Shown here in pieces: positions 49,380 through 57,907 of a stretch of 64,000 nt of DNA. Numbering within the stretch: the stretch's first letter is position 1; every line of letters starts with the position of its first letter. Source of the stretch: DASRAU01 sp035638075 (GTDB taxonomy: Bacteria > Acidobacteriota > Polarisedimenticolia > Gp22-AA2); NCBI GenBank assembly GCA_035638075.1, contig DASRAU010000009.1, forward strand, positions 62,001-126,000. The letters are read 5' to 3'. The position numbers and the translations under genes were made by a program. Under the pieces are notes generated by a model, which was given only the letters and a program-made list of their open reading frames with translations, was not told the DNA's origin and did not search any database.

Positions 49380-50864
49380 TCAGGCGGGCGGACGCGCGTA
49401 ACGCTGCACCACGACCCCGGCGAAGCGCTTCGACTCGGCCGGGCGGAGGGCCGCGGCGAGCCGGCGCGGCACCTCGCCGTCGGGATCCTCGGTCCAGGCG
49501 CGCGAGGACACGAGCCAGACGTCCGATCCGAGGGCGATCACCGGGCCCAGGATGCCCTCGAGCCGCGCCGCGTCCTTCACGTCGCCGAGGTCGAGGTCGA
49601 CGAGCGCGCCGCGCGCCCGCGAGTAGCGCTTGTACGGCTCCGCCCCCTCGCCGAGCAGGATCACCGGCCCGCCGCCGCCGGCGGCGATGTAGATGGCGGC
49701 GGATCGGTTGTCCTCGCGGGCGTGATCGGGGTGGTACATCTTCACGAGCCCGTACAGCTCGCACGCGATGAAGGGCACCAAGAGCGCCGTGACGGTGCGC
49801 CGCCGCGCCGTGCGGATTCCACCGGACGCGAGCAGCAGCGTGAACGGCAGCGCGGCGACGGCGTAGCGCGGGCGGTAGCCGACCCCGGCGAGCGAGTTCA
49901 ACCACGGCCCGAGGAACGGCAGGAGCGCCAGCGCCAGCACGAACCGGAAGCGTCCGCGCCAGTCGGCCTTGAGGCCGAGCAGGAGCAGCCCGGCCAGGAA
50001 CACCATGCCGACGACCGGCAGGGCCATCTGCCGCGGCGCGATGTCGGTCGGAGTGGAGCCGGCGCGCACCGCCGCGTGCATCTCACGCAGCGGCGGCCCG
50101 AGCGCGAAGCCCCCGGCGAACATCTGTCCCGTGTACGGCAGGGCGAAGAGGGACGCCGCCGCGCCGCGATCGTGCTCGCGCTGCGCCCGGACGTCGTCGA
50201 GGAAAAAAGGCGCCCACAGCAAAAGGCCCGCGACGGTCAACGCCGCGCAGGCGACGAGCGGGACGCGCGCCCGGCCACGGGCCCGGAAGAGGGCCGCGGC
50301 GGCGAAGGGAAAATGCGCCAGCACGACGAAGGCGAAGTAGTAGTGCACTCCGAACCCGGCGGCGACCGACAGCGCATAGCCCGCCGCCGCGCCGATGCCG
50401 CCGCCGTCGAAAAGCTTCAGCAGGCACAGGCTCGAGGTCAGGGCGAAGAGGGAGAGCAGGGCGTACGCCCCCAGCTCCTGCGAGTACCAGACCGCGAACG
50501 GATGGATCGCCAGGAGCCCGGCGGCGAGGAGCGCCGGCGTCCGCCCCACGACGCGCCGCCCGAGCAGATAGAGGACCGGCACCGCGAGGGTCCCGGCGAG
50601 CGCCGACGGCGCCCGCAGCGCGAAGTCGGAATCGAGCCCCAGGCTCGTCAGCGCCTTCACCATGAAGGCGATGGTCGGCGGGTAGCCGTCCGGCCGGTTG
50701 AGGATGTCGGAGAACGACTTCAACCCGCCGGTCAGGGTCCAGATGTACTCGTCCATCCAGAGGGACTGCCGGGTCAGCGTCCCGAAGCGGATCGCCGCCG
50801 CGAGGAGCGTCAGCAAGGTGGCGTAAAAAGCCCCCGATCGTTGGGTTCGTTGGGTCGCGCTCAC
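49380..50864 (-). CDS. Membrane glycosyltransferase, GT39/PMT-like (copy 2)
   Basis: 494 residues, about ten membrane helices. The GT39-type loop is TRQSLWMDEYIWTLTGG and the following helix pair includes WYSQELGAYALLSLFAL. The soluble C-terminal tail (VDLDLGDVKDAARLEGILG, DVWLVSSRAWTEDPDG, RFAGVVVQRYARPPA) parallels that of the downstream gene. The GTG start overlaps the upstream stop (GTGA). The pair looks like a tandem duplication followed by divergence; each may act on a different lipid-linked sugar. Confidence 0.83.
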   Translation of the reverse strand: MSATQRTQRSGAFYATLLTLLAAAIRFGTLTRQSLWMDEYIWTLTGGLKSFSDILNRPDGYPPTIAFMVKALTSLGLDSDFALRAPSALAGTLAVPVLYLLGRRVVGRTPALLAAGLLAIHPFAVWYSQELGAYALLSLFALTSSLCLLKLFDGGGIGAAAGYALSVAAGFGVHYYFAFVVLAHFPFAAAALFRARGRARVPLVACAALTVAGLLLWAPFFLDDVRAQREHDRGAAASLFALPYTGQMFAGGFALGPPLREMHAAVRAGSTPTDIAPRQMALPVVGMVFLAGLLLLGLKADWRGRFRFVLALALLPFLGPWLNSLAGVGYRPRYAVAALPFTLLLASGGIRTARRRTVTALLVPFIACELYGLVKMYHPDHAREDNRSAAIYIAAGGGGPVILLGEGAEPYKRYSRARGALVDLDLGDVKDAARLEGILGPVIALGSDVWLVSSRAWTEDPDGEVPRRLAAALRPAESKRFAGVVVQRYARPPA

Positions 50865-52432
50865 GGCCGCGTCTCCGGCTGCGCCGGGGAGGCCGCCTGC
50901 GAGGGACCGGTGGGCGGGGTTGTCAGGTCGAGCAGGGCGTAGCCGTCGGGGCAGGAATCGATTTCCGTGTACCGGCCGCGCGCCTGGGCCATGAACTTGC
51001 GCGCCGTCTCCTCCGGCTGGGCGATCCAGTAGCGCCCGCCGCGCGCCCGGATGCGCTCGAGGGTGTCGAACGACAGCTCCTCGTTGCCGTAGGTGAAGCC
51101 GCGCCGGTCGAGCCAGGCGAAGAGCATCGATTCGTTGTGGGCCACCGGCATGCCGTCGTCGTCGCGCAGCTGCCCGCCGCGCGTCACGATGCGGCCGTCG
51201 GCGGGGATGTGCGCGACGAACTGCAGGCCGCAGCGCCGCATCGCCTCGAGATCGGAGCGGTTGTCGCGCGCGTGGAGCAGGTAGACGGCGGCGGCCGTCA
51301 GGCACACGAGCGTGGCCGCTGCCGACGTCTTCGCCACCGCCGGCCACGCCTGCGACAGCGCGACGAAGCCCATGCCGATCAGCAGGCACGCGGGCGCCAC
51401 CGCCAGGCCGTGGTAGTAGAAGGCCCAGTCGTCGGCGGTCGTGCGCGCGCCGGCGATGAGGAAGACCACGACCGAGGAATACCAGACGAGCGGCCGCTCG
51501 AGCACCCGCCAGGGCGCGCTCCACGAGGCGACCACCAGGAGCCAGCCGAGCGGCGTGACCACGCCGAGCGTCTCCCACTTGAACAACCCGATCAGGAAGC
51601 GCGGCGGAAAGATCATGTCGACGCCGAGGAACGGATACTCGTTCGACAGCCCCAGCGAGTTGCCGTAGAGGACGTAGAAGCGCTTGGCGTGCGCGTACCA
51701 CAGGGCCGGCGGCACGAGGGCCAGCGCTGCCGCCGCCCAGACCGCCGGCTGCCTCAGCGCGCCGAGCCCCCGGCGGCGCAGCACGACGTAGGCGAGCAGG
51801 ATCCCGAGACAGGCGGACGGGGCCTTCGCCAGGATGCTGCCGCCGAGCGTCGCCCCGGAGAGCAGGAGCCACAGGTCCCCCCGCCCGGCGAGCCACAGCT
51901 CGAGGCAGACGACCGACGCGAGCGCCAGGAGGAGCATCAGCGGCTCCGGCTGGAGCGCCGTCGCCAGGTCGATGAGGAGCGGATTCAGGACGAAAGCCGC
52001 GAGCGCCAGCACCGCTCCGGTCGGAGGCAGGAGACGTCGCGCCAGGAAGGCGAAGAGCAGGAGCGACAGGAGCTCGGCGACGCACGACAGCCCGCGCAGG
52101 ATCTCCGCGTGCACGCCGAAGACCCGGAAGAGCATGCCGCCGATCCACGGGACGATCGGCGCCTCCATCTCCACGAGCCCGGGCGTGTCGCCGCGCCAGT
52201 CGATGCGCGGGTGCAGAAAATTCGGATCCTCGCGCGCGAAGTTGCGGGCGATCTGGAACGAGTCGGACTGCCGCCACGGCGCCCGCAGCCGGTGGTCGAG
52301 GGGGCGCGCGACGTAGGCGAGCCGCAGCGCCGCCCCGGCGAGGACGAGGGCCAGGATCCACCGGCCGTGCGCCCGCCCGGGGCTGAACGCGTCGCGCGGT
52401 GGCGCCGTGTCGTGAGGTGGGGACGCGCTCAC
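50861..52432 (-). CDS. Membrane glycosyltransferase, GT39-like (long variant)
   Basis: 523 residues with about ten membrane helices. The first loop reads DHRLRAPWRQSDSFQIARNFAREDPNFLHPRIDWRG, in which the usual W-x-D-E motif is replaced by WRQSDS, followed by GLVEMEAPIVPWIGG. Later helices include LATALQPEPLMLLLALASVVCLELWL and GATLGGSILAKAPSACLGILLAYV. The C-terminal soluble tail has HIPADGRIVTRGGQLRDDDG and SFDTLERIRARGGRYWI. It is distantly related to the two downstream paralogues. GTG start overlapping the deacetylase stop by 4 bases. Confidence 0.8.
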   Translation of the reverse strand: MSASPPHDTAPPRDAFSPGRAHGRWILALVLAGAALRLAYVARPLDHRLRAPWRQSDSFQIARNFAREDPNFLHPRIDWRGDTPGLVEMEAPIVPWIGGMLFRVFGVHAEILRGLSCVAELLSLLLFAFLARRLLPPTGAVLALAAFVLNPLLIDLATALQPEPLMLLLALASVVCLELWLAGRGDLWLLLSGATLGGSILAKAPSACLGILLAYVVLRRRGLGALRQPAVWAAAALALVPPALWYAHAKRFYVLYGNSLGLSNEYPFLGVDMIFPPRFLIGLFKWETLGVVTPLGWLLVVASWSAPWRVLERPLVWYSSVVVFLIAGARTTADDWAFYYHGLAVAPACLLIGMGFVALSQAWPAVAKTSAAATLVCLTAAAVYLLHARDNRSDLEAMRRCGLQFVAHIPADGRIVTRGGQLRDDDGMPVAHNESMLFAWLDRRGFTYGNEELSFDTLERIRARGGRYWIAQPEETARKFMAQARGRYTEIDSCPDGYALLDLTTPPTGPSQAASPAQPETRP

Positions 52433-53754
52433 ATCGAGGCGTCCTGGACGATCGTCCAGCGATTCCCCGCGCGCGAGAAGACCAGGGCCGTGCGGCCGCT
52501 CGCCGCCTCCTTGTCCGGATAGCTCAGGGTCCAGCGGCCGGCCGCGGACGCGCCGTGGATCCGTCCCGGCACGGCATCGTCCCCCGGCGTGATCTCCATC
52601 CCCCAGATCGGGCGGATGTCGTCGAGGTCGAGCCGCAGCGTGCCCATCGCGGCCTTGCCGGGGTAGCGGGTCTTGTAGCGATCGAGCACCGCCTGGCGGC
52701 CGCGCACCATCCCGGTCGGCGACACGAAGACCGCATCGTCGGCGTAGACGCTGGTGAAGGCTTCGATGTCGCCGCGGTTCCACGCCTCGACCTGATCGGC
52801 GATCAGCTTCGCGATGGCGTCGTGCGTCTGCGAGGCCTCGCGCTCGTGACCGATCCGGTCCCACAGGCTGCAGCCGTAGCGCGCGAGGAAGCGCGGCTCC
52901 TCGGCGAAGACGGGATCCTTCAGGACTTCGTCCGCGGACGCGAAGCGGTGCCCGCTTTTCTCGAGCCACGTGAAGAGGTCGTCCCAGACCGCCGTGCCGA
53001 CGGCGTTGGCGTGCAGCAGGATGATCTGCGGCGTCGTGCGCTCGAGGAGCTCGTCACCGTGCTCTTCGTGGTGCCGCACCTCGGCCTGGAGGGCGGCGAG
53101 GCAGTCGGCGGCCGCGGCGCGCGCCCCGGTCTTGTCCCCGCGGCGCACGGCCGTGACGTACGCCTCCTCGTAGGACCAGTCCTGGGTGTCGATGGTCACC
53201 GTCAGGACCCGCTGCGAGGACGCGGCGAGGGCCTGGCGCACCGCGTCGAACTGCTCCGCCGTCTCCCCTTCTCGCAGGTAGGGGAAGCGGAAGAACCGCA
53301 CCTTGCCGCCGTGCGGCTCGAGGTATGAGGCCAGACCGGCGCGCCCTTTCTCGATGTCCGCGACGTACTCGGCGACCGGGGTGCGCGGCAGGTCCTTGTG
53401 TCCGAACGAGTGGTTCCCCAGCTCGAACCCGGCGCCGCGCCAGCGGTCGAGGAGCGTCGTGTCGGCCGGCCCTTTCACCTGCCCCCAGATCACCAGCCCC
53501 ACCGCCGGCACCTTGTGCCGCTTGAGGATGTCGAGGAGCCGCCCCGTCACCTGCTCGCGGTCGGCCGCGTCCGTGTGCAGCTTCGCCGACGCCACCGGCA
53601 GGTCATCGACGCTGACCAGGATCGGCCGGAGCGCTGCGCTGCCCGCAGCGGAGGAACCGGCCGCGGGCGACGGTGCGGGAGCGGCAGTGGACGCCGCGAA
53701 AACGGCCGCCGCTCCGAACAGGAGCGCGGCAAGGAGGGAGGGGACCACCCGCAT
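52429..53754 (-). CDS. Exported polysaccharide deacetylase with C-terminal SnoaL/NTF2-like domain
   Basis: 441 residues. A signal peptide (VPSLLAALLFGAAAVFAAS) is followed by an Ala/Pro/Ser linker and an intact NodB domain: SVDDLP (Asp50/Asp51), His115 and His119 in GNHSFGH, FRFPYL and the late His in ILLHAN. The last 130 residues form an NTF2-like DUF4440/SnoaL domain (IAKLIADQVEAWNRGDIEAFTSVYADDAVFVSPTG, VRGRQAVLDRY, GRTALVFSRAGNRWTIVQD). The deacetylase should work in the periplasm on N-acetylated glycan; the extra domain may bind a small ligand. Heads the membrane transferase chain. Confidence 0.88.
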   Translation of the reverse strand: MRVVPSLLAALLFGAAAVFAASTAAPAPSPAAGSSAAGSAALRPILVSVDDLPVASAKLHTDAADREQVTGRLLDILKRHKVPAVGLVIWGQVKGPADTTLLDRWRGAGFELGNHSFGHKDLPRTPVAEYVADIEKGRAGLASYLEPHGGKVRFFRFPYLREGETAEQFDAVRQALAASSQRVLTVTIDTQDWSYEEAYVTAVRRGDKTGARAAAADCLAALQAEVRHHEEHGDELLERTTPQIILLHANAVGTAVWDDLFTWLEKSGHRFASADEVLKDPVFAEEPRFLARYGCSLWDRIGHEREASQTHDAIAKLIADQVEAWNRGDIEAFTSVYADDAVFVSPTGMVRGRQAVLDRYKTRYPGKAAMGTLRLDLDDIRPIWGMEITPGDDAVPGRIHGASAAGRWTLSYPDKEAASGRTALVFSRAGNRWTIVQDASM

Positions 53755-53812
53755 CGCGGCGTATTGTATTCGGGTCGTTCAGGATCTGAACCGCGACGGT
53801 GTGAAGGAAACG

Positions 53813-56092
53813 CTACTTGCCGTAGTGCCCGACGCGCCCGGCGGAGCCGTCGGTCCCGATCGCCACGACCAGGAAGAACGCATCGGACGGGTCGGGGAAA
53901 TACGTGAACGACTCGGTCGTGGTCATGCCGCGGAGCGAGAAGGCCGGGTCGGAGGGGAAGGAGCCGGGAAGGATCGCCGGCCGCGCGGTCGGCGCCGCGT
54001 AGACGAGGTAGCGAATCCCCGAGGTCGCGGCGCACGGGTCGCTCGCCGGCTGCCAGGTGAGGGCGACCTGGCCCCCCGGCGCCTGGTTCACGAGCAGCCC
54101 GGTCACCTCGGTGATGACATTGCAGGTGAAGCTGGCCGTCCAGGTCGCGGGGCTGGGTGGCGTGGAGATGGTGTGCGTCATCATGCCCCCGTCCGACCAC
54201 GAGGCGAAGGTGTAGGTCCGGCCGTCGGAGGCGACCTGCGAGGCCGGCGCGCCGATGATGCGCAGGAAATCCACCACGCCGGACGTCGTGATGGGCGCCA
54301 TCTCCAGCACGCCGTCGAGCGTGATCAGCAGGTTCGGGTGGGGGACGGTCGTGAAGTTCAGCGTCGAGGTGTTCGGGCGCACCTGCACCGCGGTCGTCGT
54401 GTCCAGCGCCCCGGTGGTCCCGAGCGGCGCGCCGGAGTCGCGCACGGACAGGATGACCTCATAAAAGGTGTCGGCCGAACCTTCCCCGGTGCGCGGAATG
54501 GTGAAGCTGCCGCTGCAGACTCCCTGGACCGGTCCAAGAAACGGATGGGTGTGCCCGGCGTGGTGGAACACCACCGACCAGGTGAAGCGCGAGCAGGGGA
54601 CCGTCCCGTCCTCCGGGTCGGTGCCGGTGCCGGAGAAGGCGAAGGTATCGCCCGCTTCGTAGTGCGCCTCGTCCACGGGGGAAGAGATCACGGGCGTGGG
54701 GGCGCGGTTGCCGGAGACGATGCGGATGTCCGGCGTCGTGTCGGTTCCCCCGGCCCCATCGTTGACGGTCAGGTGGGCGAAGTAGACACCGGCCGGATAC
54801 AAATGGCTCAGCGTCGCGGACGTCCCGGTCGCGCCGTGCCCCGAGTCCCAGGAATACTGGAGGGTCTGCTGGTCGGGGTCGCTGCTCGCGGTCCCGTCCA
54901 GAAGAACCTGGAGCGGCGCCAGTCCCGACGCGGGCGCGGCGACGCCGACCGCCTGCGGCTGCCGATTGGTGCCGCCGACCCGGGCGATGCGGTACAGCGC
55001 CCCGCTGTTGAACGACACGAAGTACAACGCGCCGTCGGGTCCGAAGCGGATCTCCACCGGATCGGGCAGGTCGGTCGCCCAGATCTCGGTCGTGATGACG
55101 TTGTTGCCGGCGTCGAGCACCATGCGGCGCAGGTCGCGCGCCGCCTCGTCCCCGAAGAAGAACTGGCCGGTGAACTCGCCGTTGAAGTCGGCGGCGGTCG
55201 CGAACGGTCCCGCCATGATCGAGGCGCCCGCCGGATTCGTGTGCGGGTACCAGTAGATCGGGTACACGAAGCCCGCCTGCCCCGCCGGCGAGGGGCCCTC
55301 GATCGAGGCCCAGCCGTAGTTCCCCCCGGGAATCCCGAGGTCCAGCTCCTCCCAGTCGGAGCCCCCGATGTCGGCGATGAACAGGGTCCCGGTGTCCGGC
55401 TGCAGCGTGAAGCGCCACGGGTGCCGGAAGCCCAGCGCCCAGACGCGCGGGTCACCCCCGCCGCCGAGGAACGGATTGCCGGCGGCCGGCGTGCCGTCCG
55501 GGTTGATGTGCAGGATCTTGCCCCTCAGGTTGAACTTGTCCTGCGAACCGGTCGACAGCAGCTGGTCGTCCCCGGTGCTGACGAAGAGCGTGCCGTCGGC
55601 GGCGAAGCGGATGCAGCCGGCGTGATGGTCCCAGTTCGTGATGGCGTACTCGACCACGATGACTTCATTCGTGAGCGTGTCGTTGACGACGGTGAAGTGG
55701 GAAACCCGCTGGCGGAACGGGGGCGGCGCGGTGTAGGTCATCCACAGCAGGTGGTTGCTGGCGAAGTCCGGGTCGATCTCGATCGCGGTGATGCCCTGCT
55801 CGTCGTTGGTGCTGACCGGGATCGTCCCGACGAGCGTCAGGGTGCCGTTGCGGAAGACCCGGATTTTCCCCGACTTCTCCGCGATGTACAGGTCGCCGTT
55901 CGGCGCCCAGTCGAAGCTGAGGGGATCCCCCATCCCGCTCACCACCGTCGTCATCGAGAAACCCGGGGCGAGCGTCGGCGCCGCCAGCGCCGGGGCGGCC
56001 GCCGCCAGCCCGAGCGCCAGGGTCGCGGCAGCGAGCCAGCCACGCCGGGTCGGCTGGGACGACAGTGTTCGACGGGTCGCCTGGGAGGGCAT
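53813..56092 (-). CDS. Secreted PQQ-type glucose/sorbosone dehydrogenase with PKD domain
   Basis: 759 residues. Twin-arginine-like N-terminus (TRRTLSSQPTRRGWLAAATLALGLAAAAPALA) then a six-bladed GSDH propeller (about 45-395): SFDWAPNGDLYIAEKSGKIRVF, ITAIEIDPDFASNHLLWMTYT, NWDHHAGCIRFAADGTLFVSTGD, GKILHINPDGTP, VWALGFRHPWRFTL, GGNYGW, DPVEIRFGPDGALYFVSF. A PKD domain follows (about 400-485; DGTASSDPDQQTLQYSWDSG), then Ig/FN3-like domains to the end. The enzyme class oxidises sugars or aldehydes with PQQ in the periplasm; no PQQ synthesis genes are in the window. The start has no good ribosome site. Confidence 0.88.
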   Translation of the reverse strand: MPSQATRRTLSSQPTRRGWLAAATLALGLAAAAPALAAPTLAPGFSMTTVVSGMGDPLSFDWAPNGDLYIAEKSGKIRVFRNGTLTLVGTIPVSTNDEQGITAIEIDPDFASNHLLWMTYTAPPPFRQRVSHFTVVNDTLTNEVIVVEYAITNWDHHAGCIRFAADGTLFVSTGDDQLLSTGSQDKFNLRGKILHINPDGTPAAGNPFLGGGGDPRVWALGFRHPWRFTLQPDTGTLFIADIGGSDWEELDLGIPGGNYGWASIEGPSPAGQAGFVYPIYWYPHTNPAGASIMAGPFATAADFNGEFTGQFFFGDEAARDLRRMVLDAGNNVITTEIWATDLPDPVEIRFGPDGALYFVSFNSGALYRIARVGGTNRQPQAVGVAAPASGLAPLQVLLDGTASSDPDQQTLQYSWDSGHGATGTSATLSHLYPAGVYFAHLTVNDGAGGTDTTPDIRIVSGNRAPTPVISSPVDEAHYEAGDTFAFSGTGTDPEDGTVPCSRFTWSVVFHHAGHTHPFLGPVQGVCSGSFTIPRTGEGSADTFYEVILSVRDSGAPLGTTGALDTTTAVQVRPNTSTLNFTTVPHPNLLITLDGVLEMAPITTSGVVDFLRIIGAPASQVASDGRTYTFASWSDGGMMTHTISTPPSPATWTASFTCNVITEVTGLLVNQAPGGQVALTWQPASDPCAATSGIRYLVYAAPTARPAILPGSFPSDPAFSLRGMTTTESFTYFPDPSDAFFLVVAIGTDGSAGRVGHYGK

Positions 56093-56211
56093 GCGGGAGG
56101 GGAGTGTACGGCGAGCCGGCTCCGGCGGCCACGTCCAAGGTGATGCCGGAAGCGAAGAGCGGGCCCGGCTGAGTGCCTGAGGACACCGAGGAAAGGGGCG
56201 CCGCTGAGCTT

Positions 56212-57750
56212 TCAGTGAAGAACGCGACCGGTGGCGCCTGCCGGAGGAGGGATGTGCAGCGCCGCGGCCAAGGTCGGGGCGACGTCGGCCGGCGTGCAGG
56301 GGGTCGCGTCGACTCGCGCCCGGAACGGCCCGCCCGCGAGGAGGAGCGGCACCCTCCGGTCGTAGGCCCAGGGTGTCCCGTGGGTGGCGGGGGCGTCCTC
56401 TCCTTCGATGGCGAACGGAGTCGGGACGATGAAGAGATCGGGGCTGCGTCCTTCGAAGCGGTTCCGTTCGTAGGCGGCGCGCGTCGCCGCGTCGACGGTG
56501 GAGCGGCCGGCGGTCAGGTAGCCGAAGACACCGTCGATCGAGAGAGCCCCCGCCCCGGCCGCTTCGGCCGCCTGCTCGACTTCGAGCCCGGCCCGGTCCA
56601 GCTCCTGGCGATCGAACCAGACCCGCGTCGGCGTGTCGCCGTACACCCGTGGCGGTGGACGGTTGCCGGCGCGCGCGGCGAGAGCGCGCTGCATGGCCTG
56701 GAGGAGCCGCGGCTCGTCGAGCCGGTCGAAGCGCAGGCCGGCGGCTTTGGCCTGGTCCCTGGTCGGGGAGACGCCGTGGTCGGCGGACAGCGCCACGATC
56801 GTCCCTCCGGCGCCGACGTGCTCGTCGAGAAAGCGCAGGAAGGCGCCGATCTGGGCGTCGAGCCTCACGATCAGCGCCTCGAGCTGCTCGTCGTAAGGCC
56901 CGACCTGGTGGCCGAGGATGTCCACACCGGACAGGCCGACGACGAGGAGATCGGGAGTGGCGTCCGCCCCCAGCTTCTCCGACACGACGATGTGCCGGGC
57001 GCAATCGAACATGAGGTCGTGGAACTGCGGCGTCCCGCGCAGGAAGTCGTAGTCCTTCGACCCGGTCTCCTTCAGCAGCCGGTCGGCGGGCCGTGCGGCG
57101 TTCAGCTGCGCCGCCCAGGCCGGGAGCGCCTCCATGTAGAAACGGCTGCTGACGATGAGGCCGCTGTTGATGTCGTACCAGAGGGCCCCGTTGGCGCTGC
57201 GCCCGACCGAGAAGACGGCCGACCGGTCCTTGCCGGCGATGCTCCAGACTTTGGCGGCGCCCCGGCTCGCCAGGCGCAGGGAGTCGCCGAGGGTGTCGAC
57301 CATGAGGCGGTGCGGGGAGACGCCGGCCCCCGCCGCGCCGACGAGCGGGAAATCCGGGTCGTCGACCGAGGCGATCACCTTGTGCGTCCCCAGGTCGAAG
57401 AAGTCGTTGCTGACGATGCCGTGCCGGTCGGGGTCGGCGCCGGTCCCCAGGGTGGCGTGGCCGGGCCCGGTTTCCGTCAGTGCGTAGTCGTGGGCGCACT
57501 CGGTGAAGCGGGTCCCCGTGCGCTCCAGGCGCCGGAAGCCGTCGGGACCGAAGCGCGGGCCGAGCCGGTCGAGATAATCGGCGCGGAACTGGTCGATCAC
57601 GAACAGGACGACGAGGCGCGGCGTCCCGGCCCCGGCGACGGGGCGGGCGGTCGCGGGCGGCGCGTCGGCCGCCGGCCGCGGCGCGCGCGTGGCGGCGAGC
57701 CCTGTGAAGGCCAGCGCCGCAAGGGTGAGCACGGAGGTCCGGCGGAGCAT
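56212..57750 (-). CDS. PafA-like alkaline phosphatase / type I phosphodiesterase
   Basis: 512 residues. A signal peptide (MLRRTSVLTLAALAFTGLAA) is followed by the alkaline-phosphatase-superfamily core: VVLFVIDQFRADYLDRL (metal Asp53), the nucleophile Thr94 in TETGPGHATLGTG, RHGIVSNDFFD, LLVVGLSGVDILGHQVGP, IVALSADHGVSPTRDQ and HGTPWAYDRRVPLLLAGG. The T-x-x-GHA pattern is that of PafA-type phosphate-repressible phosphatases. It should hydrolyse phosphomonoesters outside the cytoplasm. No Pho-box was recognised upstream. Divergent from the large surface-protein gene. Confidence 0.92.
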   Translation of the reverse strand: MLRRTSVLTLAALAFTGLAATRAPRPAADAPPATARPVAGAGTPRLVVLFVIDQFRADYLDRLGPRFGPDGFRRLERTGTRFTECAHDYALTETGPGHATLGTGADPDRHGIVSNDFFDLGTHKVIASVDDPDFPLVGAAGAGVSPHRLMVDTLGDSLRLASRGAAKVWSIAGKDRSAVFSVGRSANGALWYDINSGLIVSSRFYMEALPAWAAQLNAARPADRLLKETGSKDYDFLRGTPQFHDLMFDCARHIVVSEKLGADATPDLLVVGLSGVDILGHQVGPYDEQLEALIVRLDAQIGAFLRFLDEHVGAGGTIVALSADHGVSPTRDQAKAAGLRFDRLDEPRLLQAMQRALAARAGNRPPPRVYGDTPTRVWFDRQELDRAGLEVEQAAEAAGAGALSIDGVFGYLTAGRSTVDAATRAAYERNRFEGRSPDLFIVPTPFAIEGEDAPATHGTPWAYDRRVPLLLAGGPFRARVDATPCTPADVAPTLAAALHIPPPAGATGRVLH

Positions 57751-57857
57751 CGGCGGAGGATACGCGAAATCCGTAATCGGGCCGGCCTGCCGGAGGTGGT
57801 CGCCGCACGGTCCGCACCTGCGGGACCGAGAGGTCTGAAGGATCGCTGACCGCCGCC

Positions 57858-57886
57858 TTGACGGAAGGGTCGGATCGCCGTACATG
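57858..57886 (+). promoter_or_regulatory. Candidate promoter of the 1296-residue surface protein
   Basis: TTGACG and TACATG are 17 bases apart. The -35 word is the same as at the tRNA and nrdJ promoters; the -10 match is weak. It would start transcription near 57893, after the first possible ATG (57884), so a later start codon would be used. Confidence 0.35.
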
Positions 57887-57907
57887 GAGGGCCGTCGCAA
57901 ACCCCTG

